Assembly (NCBI RefSeq): GCF_047238305.1
Contig: NZ_JBDFMO010000001.1
Location: 1,674,001-1,738,000, forward strand
DNA from: Ferdinandcohnia sp047238305
GTDB lineage: Bacteria; Bacillota; Bacilli; Bacillales; Bacillaceae_L
Length of the DNA stretch: 64,000 bases
Reading direction: 5' to 3'
The translations under genes and the position numbers were made by a program. Of this stretch, positions 1 through 8,454 are shown piece after piece. The first letter of the stretch is position 1. The number at the start of each line of letters is the position of its first letter. Below the pieces are notes generated by a model. It did not search any database. It was not told where the DNA came from and was given only the letters and a program-made list of their open reading frames with translations.

Positions 1-1
1 T

Positions 2-607
2 ATTAGAGATTTTATATACATCTCCAGTTTTCATGTCTTTGGTACAAGGGAAGGAAGGCTGATAGAACATACCCCTGTTTCTCCTAGCAACGACTATGGA
101 TTAGCGCATTGTGTTGCAGAACAAACTATTCAGATGTTTGATAGTACTAATCGGGTGAATGCATGGATAGTTAGACCTTCTAATCTTTATGGCGTTCCTA
201 TAAACCTTGAAAAGTTCAAGCGTTGGAATTTAATCCCATTTTCTTTTTGTAGAGAAGCAGTAGAGCGAAATACGATAACTCTTTTAACTCCGGGAAATCA
301 ACTCCGCAATTTTGTCGGTGTATCTGATGTATGCAAGAAGGTGCTCTGGATTTTGGAACAAAGCCCGACTGAGCGTATTTTTCATGCATATGGAAATGAG
401 ACGATGAGTGTTTTAGAATATGCTCTTTTAGTGCAAAAGGTCGCACTAGAAGTTTTCCATTTACCAGTAAAAATCATTCGTCCTAAAGGGAATGATCATG
501 TAGTGAATTTTAAATTTACTAGTCTTTATGATAATTCTAATCTTATACCGAGTGATACTCTCGAGCCTTTTGTAGCGGAAATGTTGAAAGCACTTCTCGT
601 TAAATAA
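2..607 (+). CDS. NAD-dependent epimerase/dehydratase family protein, 3' part (5' end outside window)
   Basis: An open frame runs from the window edge to a TAA at 605-607, so the gene begins upstream. The translation has extended short-chain dehydrogenase features: FIYISS strand, a VFGT turn, PSNDYGLAH at the active-site helix, then WIVRPSNLYG. These are typical of enzymes that modify nucleotide-activated sugars using bound NAD(P). The active-site helix reads Tyr-Gly-Leu-Ala-His (95-109), so the usual YxxxK lysine is His. That may mean altered chemistry or a reductase/binding role. An internal ATG at 134 exists, but the family homology continues upstream of it. The neighbours (3,5-epimerase-like, glycosyltransferase, CDP-glucose dehydratase) fit a deoxysugar pathway. 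The exact reaction cannot be assigned from this fragment. Confidence 0.8.
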   Translation: MRDFIYISSFHVFGTREGRLIEHTPVSPSNDYGLAHCVAEQTIQMFDSTNRVNAWIVRPSNLYGVPINLEKFKRWNLIPFSFCREAVERNTITLLTPGNQLRNFVGVSDVCKKVLWILEQSPTERIFHAYGNETMSVLEYALLVQKVALEVFHLPVKIIRPKGNDHVVNFKFTSLYDNSNLIPSDTLEPFVAEMLKALLVK

Positions 608-1331
608 TAGAAAGAACTAACAAGCAGTTGTATATTTGCGGTTAAACAGTTCTTCTGTGAAGATGTATGATTATGCCCTTCATGCGGCAATACTCAGATT
701 CCCAACCTTATTAGTGAAGAGTTTAACAAGGCATTTCTGTAGATTCTATTAAATAGAACAGTTTCAAATGTGTTCTAGAACAACAGCTTAAACGTTAGAG
801 AATGCTGGGTGGTTTCAATATAAAAGAGTTTTTTGTTTTTGTTGCTATATGGAAATGACTAAGAGTTTCAACCTTAACAACAGATGCCAAAATGAATTTC
901 TTTTGTATTGGCCTGAATTAATAAGCTAATGATTTAAAATGTTCAAGGTCGAAACTTCAAATCAGTTATATGGTTGCAGTGTCTGGAACTTTATTAAATT
1001 GACTCAGATATTTTTAATGAAATTTTAGAATAGATCTATTTGTTACCGGCACGATGAAAAAGAGTGAGGAAGGATTTGCGGTTATATATGATTAATTCAT
1101 TCATTAGAAGTTAATTATAGTTAGTCTATCAGGAGATGTTTTACAGTTCGATTCTATTGTTCTTTATTGTAAATTTACACAAAAGGAACAAAATCAACAT
1201 AAACTTATGAAGCTTTTATATACTGATAGACTATGATATTTGATGCAAGTTAGGGGTAGTCTATTCAAGTTAATTTCTAAAGGTTATACAGCTATATATT
1301 AAAATGTTTTTTTAGTCAAAGGAGATTATAT
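608..1331. other. AT-rich intergenic stretch, no gene seen
   Basis: About 720 bases without a convincing open frame on either strand. I see no strong terminator hairpin, RNA element or repeat in it. The last 15 bases hold the ribosome binding site of the next gene (AAAGGAGAT). The length and stop-riddled frames suggest a decayed or deleted gene, but I cannot name a parent. Confidence 0.4.
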
Positions 1332-1907
1332 ATGTTAATTCATCCGGTGCCTTTGCATCAGGCAGCATTGATTGAAATGGAGCCCATCAAGGATAGCCGT
1401 GGTTATTTTGCCAGAAGTTTTTGCAAAGAAACGTTAGCGAATCATGGAATATCCTTTGATATGGTTCAATCTAATATCGCATTTAACCATATTCACGGTA
1501 CGCTCAGAGGGATGCATTTTCAATTGCCACCTTATTGTGAGGACAAGATTGTTTCGTGCATTCAAGGGGCTATCTACGATGTTATTATTGATATTAACCG
1601 TGAAAGCCCTACTTTTGGCAAATGGTTTGGAGTAACACTATCTGAGGAAAACCATTTGTCTTTATACGTCCCAAAAGGTTTTGCTCATGGGTATCAGACC
1701 CTGACAAATAACACAAGTATCTATTATATGGTTAGTGAGTATTATACACCTTCAAGTGAGTATGGGATACGTTGGGATGATAAAGCATTTGGAATTGAAT
1801 GGCCTATTCTAGATGATCTTATTATTTCAGAAAAGGACAAAAAGTGGAGAAATTTCAATATAAATACTGATGGAATACTTTTATCTAAGGGAGACGAACA
1901 TGGATAA
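1332..1907 (+). CDS. dTDP-4-dehydrorhamnose 3,5-epimerase-like (RmlC-family cupin)
   Basis: 191 residues, about the usual RmlC length (180-190). Family marks are DSRGYFAR near residue 21, LRGMHFQ with the catalytic-type His at 62, KGFAHGYQTL (115-124) and a tyrosine pair near 137-138. RmlC enzymes epimerise C3 and/or C5 of NDP-4-keto-6-deoxyhexoses in the cytoplasm. Next to a CDP-glucose 4,6-dehydratase it more likely acts on a CDP- than a dTDP-linked 4-keto sugar; this is inference. The start at 1332 is preceded by AAAGGAGAT at good spacing. Its stop overlaps the next start by 8 bases (ATGGATAA), indicating translational coupling with the glycosyltransferase. Confidence 0.85.
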   Translation: MLIHPVPLHQAALIEMEPIKDSRGYFARSFCKETLANHGISFDMVQSNIAFNHIHGTLRGMHFQLPPYCEDKIVSCIQGAIYDVIIDINRESPTFGKWFGVTLSEENHLSLYVPKGFAHGYQTLTNNTSIYYMVSEYYTPSSEYGIRWDDKAFGIEWPILDDLIISEKDKKWRNFNINTDGILLSKGDEHG

Positions 1908-3711
1908 TCAAACAGCAGCACAGATACTAGGCATTTTACAAGTTGGTCATGAGGGTATTCATTATTTAGAAGATTGCATCCAGCGTGGTGAGCTAAGTCT
2001 GTCCGACTTAACGGTATTAGATACCATGGTTGAATTGTTAGAAGCTATTGAAAATGTTACAGCGCAAGTGCTTATACCTAACCGTGTAAATGAGATTAAT
2101 GCTAATATAAGATTCTATATTGAGCAGCTTAAACAGAGTGCAATTAACGAAAATGTGGAGAAATTTGTATACGATTTTCGCTTTCATTTTCGCTCGTTGT
2201 TTCGGATTTTGGAATTCGAAATTGCCTATATCGTGGAGAACTTCGTTAACAAGGCAGATTATCCGCATTTTTATCCAGATGTAGGAACAGTTGACCATGC
2301 GGATATTGCTTTACGGGGAGAAAAAGCTCACTGTAAAGTAAGTGTTGTTTTACTTGCATATAATAATCTAAGTTATACACGTGATTGTGTGGAAAGCATT
2401 TTAAAGAATACGGATGATGTGGAATATGAACTGATTCTAGTCGATAATGGATCAACGGATGGAACAAAAGAGTATTTTGACTCTATTTTAGGTGCAAAGG
2501 TTATCCATTTGAAGTATAACATGCATGTTGTAAAAGGCTTCAACATTGGCTTGATGGCAGCAGAGGGTAAATATTGTGCAGCTGTATGTAACGATTTTAT
2601 TTTTACCCCAAACTGGTTAAAAAATTTAATTATCTGTATAGAATCGGATCGAGATATTGGTTATGTGTCTCCAGGGGCGACCTCTATCTCCAATATGCAA
2701 CAAATATCTATTCCTTTCAGTTCTAAAGAAGAATTTCAAGAAAAGGCAAGAGAATACAATGTAAGTGACCCTGCAAAATGGGAAGAACGAGTCGTGTTGT
2801 TGCCAAATGTTTTGTGTTGCCCCACAGCTCTTTTAGATAGAATTGGTTATTATGATACTCGTTTTTTCCGTGGAGAATTTGCAGACGATGACATCAGCTT
2901 TAGGATTAGACGTGCTGGGTACAAACTCATTTATTGTGCAGATACAGTAACGTATCATTATGGCAGCTTAACTACCGCTAATGACCACCAAACTAATTCC
3001 CTGGAAGAGGGAAGAAAAACCTTTGTAGATAAATATTGTTTGGATGCTTGGTTGGATGCACGAATGACTTCAGCTTATCTAAATATAGATTATAGTCATT
3101 TGTCTAATGTAAGGTCTATTTTGGGGGTAGATGTCAAATGTGGAGCAACCTTATTGCAAATAAAAAATCGAATATGGTCAAATTATGAAATAAAACCAGA
3201 TTTGTCTGTTTGTACAACAGAACAGAAATATGAAATAGATGTGAATTCTATTTCAGAAAATACATTCTTGTTTAATAACTTTTATCAGTTCCCCAAAGAA
3301 CTTATCGGTAAGATAGATTTGGTCTATATTGAAAAGCCTCTAGATTGTTACTCTGATGATTTGAATATCATTTTCAATAGTCTATCTAAGGTTATGAATA
3401 CAAATGGAAAATTAATTTTCATGGTTAACAATAGCATAAGTATAGAAGCATTATATGAACAACTTAATTCTTCACACTCTATACATAATCAAAAAATCTA
3501 CATACGAGACATGGTTTGCTTGCAGGCAAGAAAGTATGGGTTTGAACAAATTTCAATTACGAATTTTATCCAAGAACGTAGCCCTGCGAGTAATCAAATT
3601 GTGGGGGAATTGGCCAAGCTATTATCCAATGGGGAAGAATTACAAATGAAATATTTGGAGTCATTATTTCTTTCTAATTTTGCAATGTATCAAATGAACT
3701 ATATCAAGTAA
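1900..3711 (+). CDS. GT2-family glycosyltransferase with N-terminal helical and C-terminal methyltransferase-like regions
   Basis: 603 residues from ATG 1900, chosen because AAGGGAGA lies just upstream; an in-frame ATG at 1870 lacks one. Residues 1-140 are a mostly helical leader. A GT-A fold begins near 146 (KVSVVLLAYN), with the nucleotide-binding VDNGSTDGT near 181-189 and the catalytic-region FADDDISFRIRRAGY near 327-341. The last 200 residues hold a weak SAM-methyltransferase-like pattern (LGVDVKCGATLL, then a NGKLIFMV strand) that looks degenerate. The protein probably transfers a sugar from an NDP donor to a glycan or protein. Overlap with the preceding epimerase gene and location beside flagellar genes favour a flagellin or surface-glycan role; acceptor unknown. 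Confidence 0.85.
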   Translation: MDNQTAAQILGILQVGHEGIHYLEDCIQRGELSLSDLTVLDTMVELLEAIENVTAQVLIPNRVNEINANIRFYIEQLKQSAINENVEKFVYDFRFHFRSLFRILEFEIAYIVENFVNKADYPHFYPDVGTVDHADIALRGEKAHCKVSVVLLAYNNLSYTRDCVESILKNTDDVEYELILVDNGSTDGTKEYFDSILGAKVIHLKYNMHVVKGFNIGLMAAEGKYCAAVCNDFIFTPNWLKNLIICIESDRDIGYVSPGATSISNMQQISIPFSSKEEFQEKAREYNVSDPAKWEERVVLLPNVLCCPTALLDRIGYYDTRFFRGEFADDDISFRIRRAGYKLIYCADTVTYHYGSLTTANDHQTNSLEEGRKTFVDKYCLDAWLDARMTSAYLNIDYSHLSNVRSILGVDVKCGATLLQIKNRIWSNYEIKPDLSVCTTEQKYEIDVNSISENTFLFNNFYQFPKELIGKIDLVYIEKPLDCYSDDLNIIFNSLSKVMNTNGKLIFMVNNSISIEALYEQLNSSHSIHNQKIYIRDMVCLQARKYGFEQISITNFIQERSPASNQIVGELAKLLSNGEELQMKYLESLFLSNFAMYQMNYIK

Positions 3712-3758
3712 GTGCAAGATAAATATAATTAAATTTTTATGAAAGTCGGGAGCTCTTT

Positions 3759-4850
3759 ATGTGGAAATCAGGCATGGTGGATTGCTCGTTTTGGGAAGGT
3801 AAGAAGGTATTCCTCACAGGACATACAGGATTTAAAGGAAGTTGGCTTAGCATATGGCTTCATAGTATGGGAGCAAAAGTGACAGGCTATTCGTTACATG
3901 CTCCCACTACCCCATCTCTTTTTGAGTTAGGAAATGTTGAGGATGTTTTAGTGGAGTCGATTAATGGTGATGTGACCGATTTGGAGATGCTGAGATACTC
4001 TTTGCAAAAGGCAAATCCGGAGATCATCATTCACATGGCAGCGCAGCCTTTGGTTCGGAAATCGTATGAGGATCCAGTTTACACTTATAAAACGAATGTG
4101 ATGGGAACGGTAAATATAATGGAAGCTGCGCGTACATGTAGTTCAGTACGTGTAATCTTGAATGTAACAACTGATAAATGTTATGAAAATCAAGAGTGGC
4201 ATTGGGGATACCGTGAGAGTGATCATTTGGGTGGATATGATCCCTATTCGAGTAGTAAAGCGTGCTCAGAACTGATTACATCAGCTTATCGTCGTTCTTT
4301 TTTAAAATCGACTAAGATTAAAGTAGCAACGGCCCGAGCAGGAAATGTGATTGGAGGTGGTGACTGGGCAGAAGATCGGCTAATTCCTGATTTAATCAGA
4401 GCATTGACGAAAGAAGAGCATATTCAAATTCGGAATCCCGAAGCTGTTCGTCCTTGGCAACATGTACTGGAGCCTTTATCAGGATATCTTTTGCTTTGTC
4501 AACTTCTATATTTGAAAGGCGAGGAATATGCACAAGCTTGGAATTTTGGGCCGCGAGATAGTGATGTAAAGTCGGTTGAATGGATTGTCAACCAGATGCT
4601 TATCAAATGGCCTTATAAGCATCCTGGTTATCGAGTAATAAAACAGAATGATATGCATGAAGCGAATGTGCTTAAATTGGATTGTTCGAAAGCGATGAAA
4701 AAGCTAAGTTGGACACCGAGGTGGTCTTTGGAAAAGGCCTTGGGTGCTACTATACAATGGGTTACTCATTACTTAGAAGGCAGAGATATAAAGGAGCTGT
4801 GTGAGCAACAGATCGCTGAATATGAGGCCGAAGGCTTAGTGAAAATGTAG
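3759..4850 (+). CDS. rfbG: CDP-glucose 4,6-dehydratase
   Basis: 363 residues, the normal size for RfbG. The N-terminus has the NAD-binding TGHTGFKGS (20-28), followed by VTTDK (136-140) and the catalytic YSSSK with Tyr163 and Lys167. GNVIGGGDWAEDRLIPD and PEAVRPWQHVLEPL are also typical of the CDP-glucose subgroup. The enzyme converts CDP-glucose to CDP-4-keto-6-deoxyglucose, the entry step to CDP-linked 6-deoxy and 3,6-dideoxy sugars. The matching cytidylyltransferase (RfbF) is not in view and may lie upstream. The start at 3759 is supported by GGGAG about 7 bases before it; ATG 3774 is an alternative. Last gene of the sugar cluster. Confidence 0.92.
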   Translation: MWKSGMVDCSFWEGKKVFLTGHTGFKGSWLSIWLHSMGAKVTGYSLHAPTTPSLFELGNVEDVLVESINGDVTDLEMLRYSLQKANPEIIIHMAAQPLVRKSYEDPVYTYKTNVMGTVNIMEAARTCSSVRVILNVTTDKCYENQEWHWGYRESDHLGGYDPYSSSKACSELITSAYRRSFLKSTKIKVATARAGNVIGGGDWAEDRLIPDLIRALTKEEHIQIRNPEAVRPWQHVLEPLSGYLLLCQLLYLKGEEYAQAWNFGPRDSDVKSVEWIVNQMLIKWPYKHPGYRVIKQNDMHEANVLKLDCSKAMKKLSWTPRWSLEKALGATIQWVTHYLEGRDIKELCEQQIAEYEAEGLVKM

Positions 4851-5101
4851 GCTTTTGAAAGGTGGACTACATTGAAAGATTTAACAACATGCGATTGTAT
4901 AATGCGTAAAGTTTTTTAAACGTACCGTTGATATAAATTGTAGAAAATATTACTTGCTAATGTGACTTGCTGAAGCAAACTCTCACTGATTCAGTGGGGA
5001 CGGTGGTATGCTATCAAATCTGTAGATGCAAGTCTCTCCGGAGTGCGTAGTTCCACTTCTTCGTTAATTTTAGATGTGAAAAAGGCTAAAAAAGTTACAT
5101 T
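4851..5101. other. Intergenic region after the sugar cluster, no gene seen
   Basis: No coding frame is supported. A short palindrome CACTGATTCAGTG lies near 4983-4998. No clear U-tract terminator follows rfbG. Confidence 0.35.
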
Positions 5102-5362
5102 GGTCAAAGTGATTATACAGAAGGGCTTACAGAATTAAGCCATGAACAGAAGGAGTTATTAGAATCAATCTCAAAAGCATTAAATTATTCTTACGATAAT
5201 TATAACAACCTTCCTCGCAGTTATGCTCCTAAAGGCTTGATAGCCATATTGCGTGATCAAGTAAAAGTTAAGTTGGAAAATGGAACAATTAATGAATTAG
5301 AGGGTAAAGAAGTAACAGTAGTAATTGAATTGCTCGAAATAAAGCTAAAGCAAGATAATTAG
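5102..5362 (+). pseudogene. Orphan 86-codon reading frame without a start, probable gene remnant
   Basis: A frame open from 5090 to the TAG at 5360-5362 encodes a plausible, charged, helical polypeptide (GQSDYTEGLTELSHEQ..., then RSYAPKGLIAILRDQV, then GKEVTVVIELLEIKL). It has no ATG, GTG or TTG start with a ribosome binding site. Codon usage looks bacterial rather than random. I do not recognise the family. Position in a stretch with a RadC remnant and other fragments suggests a truncated gene from a decayed mobile element. It could also be a chance frame. Confidence 0.4.
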
Positions 5363-5366
5363 ATAG

Positions 5367-5468
5367 ATTGGAACTGAAAAATTTGTAATACGTGAAACGG
5401 TTGAGTTAGGGTACGATCTTTGGGGCAAATGGGGAAAACTGATTGTGCCCCTAAAGTCCCCCTGTTAG
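5367..5468 (+). pseudogene. Short coding-like fragment, unidentified
   Basis: A 33-codon open stretch between two stops reads IGTEKFVIRETVELG, then YDLWGKWGKLIVPLKSP. It begins just after the stop of the preceding remnant and has no start codon. The aromatic-rich composition looks coding-like but the family is unknown. Treated as a gene fragment, not a gene. Confidence 0.25.
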
Positions 5469-5615
5469 GAGCTAATGTACTTAGAAATGATAAGGTAATG
5501 AGAAAAATCGCAAAAATGTGTAACTAGTAATAACTGAATGTTCAGATATATATATTATAATCATAGAATTTACATTTGTTCCATGAACGTGAGATGTTTA
5601 TGGAAAAAGTAATCC

Positions 5616-5655
5616 AAGCCTCTACTTCGATCATCGGAGTAGGGGCTATTTCTAT
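5616..5655 (+). terminator. Terminator-like hairpin
   Basis: GCCTCTACTTCGAT pairs with ATCGGAGTAGGGGC (two mismatched positions) and is followed by TATTTCTATTTT. It sits among gene remnants, so which transcript it ends is unclear. Confidence 0.5.
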
Positions 5656-5669
5656 TTTAGGAATTTAGT

Positions 5670-5891
5670 ATGAACTATTACAAAGCATCAGAATCAAAGC
5701 AATTGGAACTGTTAGAAGGAGAAATTGAAATCATGAAGAAACAGCCCGCTAAACGAGTGAAAATTGTAAGCTTAAAGCTAGTAAAGGAATCCAGCATTTT
5801 GTACAAATAAAGGAGGATTACCTCTCCAGATGGTGCTTACAAGCTTTTAAAGGATTTTCTAGTAGATTCAGATCGGGAAAAATTCCCGTAA
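5670..5891 (+). pseudogene. RadC-family (JAB domain) protein remnant, N-terminal part only
   Basis: From ATG 5670 the frame encodes KRVKIVSLKLVKESSILYK, then a TAA at 5808-5810, then continues in the same frame with RRITSPDGAYKLLKDFLV and DSDREKF before another stop at 5889. Joined, this matches the N-terminal part of short RadC-like proteins found on Bacillus phages and integrative elements. The JAB/MPN metalloprotease-like domain (HxHPxG) that should follow is missing. The gene is therefore dead twice over: in-frame nonsense codon and C-terminal truncation. It marks this stretch as the remains of a mobile element. The identity rests on memory of the family motif, not a search. Confidence 0.7.
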
Positions 5892-6030
5892 TCTTACAAC
5901 AAAACTAAATAAGAAAAAGTAAAGTAATGTAAAGTTCAGTAATATCATGTAAAGCTTCCTGTTTAGAGTATGAAAATCTCACGCCATTATTATATAACTG
6001 TCGGGAGTTGATTTGTAGGAGGTGAAAAAG

Positions 6031-6108
6031 ATGTTGGAGAAAATCATTGTTCCAGTGTTGGTCACAGTAGCTACCGAAGTACTAAGAGAATTAACTAATG
6101 ACAAATAA
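6031..6108 (+). CDS. Possible 25-residue peptide gene
   Basis: ATG 6031 is preceded at ideal spacing by AGGAGGTGAAAAAG, one of the best ribosome binding sites in the window. The frame ends at TAA 6106-6108. The peptide starts MLEKIIVPVLVTVATEV and ends in a charged RELTNDK tail, so it has a short hydrophobic segment that could sit at the membrane. I do not recognise it. It could be a remnant, a leader peptide, or a small toxin- or holin-like peptide. No second component is seen nearby, and a chance frame behind a good Shine-Dalgarno cannot be excluded. Confidence 0.45.
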   Translation: MLEKIIVPVLVTVATEVLRELTNDK

Positions 6109-6140
6109 TAATACCAAAAAATAGAAGGGAGTGAAATCTA

Positions 6141-6221
6141 GTGAAGGTATTTCCTTGTGATTGCTATTGTTAATGTCCAATATGTGCGATTAAGAATATT
6201 ACCGATATAGTGAAAATGTGA
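6141..6221 (+). pseudogene. Cys-rich mini-frame interrupted by a stop
   Basis: GTG 6141 follows GAAGGGAGTGAAATCTA. The frame reads VKVFPCDCYC, stop TAA (6171-6173), then CPICAIKNITDIVKM and a stop. A single C-to-T change of CAA to TAA would explain the break, giving a 26-residue peptide with five cysteines. No family recognised. Could be chance. Confidence 0.25.
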
Positions 6222-6449
6222 GAGCCATGAATGCAACTACCCAAAATGTTTACGATAACTATTATTTTTGCTTCTTGTTCCCTTAGGTAATTTTGTTACT
6301 TACCCATCACTAATAATGCTTCCAAACAGAAAGTTAAGTTGAATATGTGTAAGGTTATTATTCTCCAATAAGCTCTCCTCCTCCTTATTTGCATTTTAAT
6401 GAACGTTTGTTCTGTTTAAAAGAAATACTTTTAATATAATATAATTAAT

Positions 6450-7992
6450 AATTGAATGAATTTCATAATTCTGAGCCCTACGGGCTCAAGGCTTATAATG
6501 AATAAAAAAAGGAGTACCTCCCCAAAATGTCGAAATGAGTAAGTAACTACACTAACTCTAAGACTGGAGGAAGACTCCTATGCCTATTATAAGACAAGGA
6601 AGCCTATTTGACATCCAAGATTTATATGATTTAGAACCTACCCAACGTTTTGATGCCATTTTTTCTACTATTGACATAGAATCTGCCGTTTTGGTAGTTT
6701 CGAAAAAATCTTGGCGTGGTGCACCAAGTGAGTTGAATTACGCTGCAATGATCTATTCTTTGGTCGCTAGAATCGCTGAACGTATTCCGACAATAAAAGA
6801 CCTTATTAAACGCTTAGAAAATGATTTCATTTTCCGTCTTGATTGTGGGTTTCTTGCTTCAGATAACGTTCCATCTGAAGCCTCATATTCCCGACTAATT
6901 ACAAAATTAGCAGATGCAGAAGTCATGGAAAGCGTTAATAACTCCACCCTTCTTCTAGCCATTCAAGAAGGATTTGTTCAAGATGAAAATGTGGCATTTG
7001 ATGCCAGTCATTTTGAAGCAAGAGATCAAGCACCTACTCAAGAAAAAAAGACTAAACCTGAACCCAAAAAGCGTGGTCGTAAAAAGAAAGAAGAAAAAGA
7101 GCAATACGACCAACAAAAGCTAGAAGAAGAGCTAAATAAAACTCTTTACGAAAAAACCATCACCGAACAACTTGATGTTTCATTAGAAGAACTACGTTCT
7201 GAAATCCCTTTGGAGCCAGCATGGGGTATCAAGAAAAATAGTGAAGGAAAAAATGTTTTCTGGTATGGATTCAAAGCTCATTTAGCAGTTGGTACAAAAA
7301 GTCAATACATCCTTCAATCCATTATGAGTTCTGGCAATCTTAATGATGGTAAAGCTGCAATTCCATTATTAAAAGGAATTGAACAACTTCCTTTATCCAT
7401 TAAGTATGGGACGATGGATGCGGGTTATGACTATACGCCTATTTATCAACAACTTTTTCGTATGGATGCACACTCAATTATTGCCTATAACAAACGCAGG
7501 GAAGGAGAAATTGAAGGATTTGATAAATATTTCGCTCCTACATGCGTTAGAGAACATTCATATCGATACGAAAGCTATGACAAGAAATATAAAACAATAA
7601 AATATTGTCGGCCAAAAGAGTGTAAAGACTGACCACTGGCCTCTGATTCCTTATGTCAAAAAATCTATAAAGTAAAGATTGAAACAGATTTAAGAAAATA
7701 TACGGCTCCGGCAAGAGGATCAGAAAAATGGAAAAGTCTATTCGCTGAAAGAACAGCTGTTGAACGTGTTAATGCCTATTTAAAAGAGTTCTTCCAATTA
7801 AACAATGTTCGTCATAGAAAAGGGAAAAAAGCAAAACTACATTTTGATTTAATCACACTTGTCTATAACGCTTCAAAATTAGCAGCAGACCGCATTAGAA
7901 AAGTGTTAGAAAATCAGCAAAAACAAGCAGCATAATTTTTAAAAAGTAAATATGTCCCGTTAGGGAAATTCTATTATGAAATTAATTCAATT
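6450..7992 (+). mobile_element. Insertion sequence with 20-bp imperfect terminal inverted repeats
   Basis: The left end AATTGAATGAATTTCATAAT (6450-6469) and the right end at 7973-7992 are inverted copies with 19 of 20 bases matching. They bracket one DDE transposase frame. A compact GC hairpin GAGCCC-TAC-GGGCTC lies just inside the left end, and a weaker TCCC/GGGA hairpin just inside the right end. I could not find a clear target-site duplication. The element lies between the sugar cluster and flaG, and ends about 16 bases before the sigma-D-like promoter of the flagellar operon. Confidence 0.8.
6580..7935 (+). pseudogene. DDE transposase (IS4/IS5/IS1182-type superfamily), broken by in-frame TGA
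   Basis: The complete frame is 451 codons, with TGA at 7630-7632 in codon 351. After it the frame continues as PLASDSLCQK and on to QQKQAA. The context CKD-stop-PLASDSLC suggests the TGA replaced a Cys codon (TGT or TGC) of a CxxC...C motif. Catalytic-type acids are visible: VAFDASHFEA (about 142-151), KYGTMDAGYDY (about 270-280) and RTAVERVNAYLKEF with Glu395. The first protein of 350 residues would lack the third acid and should be inactive. The N-terminal part (RLENDFIFRLDCGFL) is the usual helical DUF772-like domain. The start at 6580 has GGAGGAAGACTCCT upstream. Confidence 0.85.
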
Positions 7993-8007
7993 GATAAGAA
8001 TGAAAGC

Positions 8008-8034
8008 TTAATATTTTTCCGTAACTTCCGATAT
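8008..8034 (+). promoter_or_regulatory. Sigma-D-like (flagellar) promoter for flaG operon
   Basis: TTAA (8008-8011), 15 bases, then TCCGATAT (8027-8034) matches the sigma-D pattern TAAA-N15-GCCGATAT with few mismatches. It lies between the right end of the insertion sequence and flaG. Assignment by eye only. Confidence 0.55.
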
Positions 8035-8070
8035 AACTAATAAAGGTTCGTTCATTTAGGAGGAATTGAT

Positions 8071-8439
8071 ATGTCTATTGATAAAATCTCTTCTAGTACA
8101 ACGATGAACTTCAACACAGATTTCCTTCAACACAAAAAATCATATGAAACTGAAAACAAAGGGGAAAGTGTTTCTATTCCTCTAGAAAATTTGAACCAAA
8201 GTGATAAAAAAGACTCAAAAGAAAACGTCAAACAGGTGATTGATAGCCTGAATAAATTTTTAGAACCAAATAATACATCATTAAAATTTGAACTCCACGA
8301 GGAGCTCAACGAATATTACGTAACAATCGTAAACAATGATACACATGAGGTTGTACGGGAAATTCCTTCTAAGAAAATATTAGATATCTATGCAGCTATG
8401 ACGGAGTTTCTAGGTTTTGTCGTAGATAAAAAGATTTAA
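8071..8439 (+). CDS. flaG: Flagellar protein FlaG
   Basis: 122 residues with the FlaG pattern: a disordered Ser/Asn-rich N-terminus to about residue 45, a helix (VKQVIDSLNKFLEP), then LKFELHEELNEYYVTIV and EVVREIPSKKILDIYAAM. FlaG (YvyC in B. subtilis) is a small, mainly cytoplasmic or secreted protein linked to flagellar filament length; its mechanism is not settled. TTAGGAGGAATTGAT gives a strong ribosome binding site. First gene of the flaG-fliD-fliS-fliT unit, 15 bases before fliD. A sigma-D-like promoter lies upstream. Confidence 0.92.
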   Translation: MSIDKISSSTTMNFNTDFLQHKKSYETENKGESVSIPLENLNQSDKKDSKENVKQVIDSLNKFLEPNNTSLKFELHEELNEYYVTIVNNDTHEVVREIPSKKILDIYAAMTEFLGFVVDKKI

Positions 8440-8454
8440 AGGCGGTGATCACCA

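Noticed and set aside
5600..5668. 22-codon frame MEKVIQASTSIIGVG...
   Set aside because: Lies within the terminator-like inverted repeat at 5616-5655 and has no ribosome binding site.
7630..7632. TGA recoding (selenocysteine or programmed read-through) in the transposase
   Set aside because: The codon replaces what looks like an ordinary Cys of a CxxC motif, with no recoding signal seen; a nonsense mutation is simpler.
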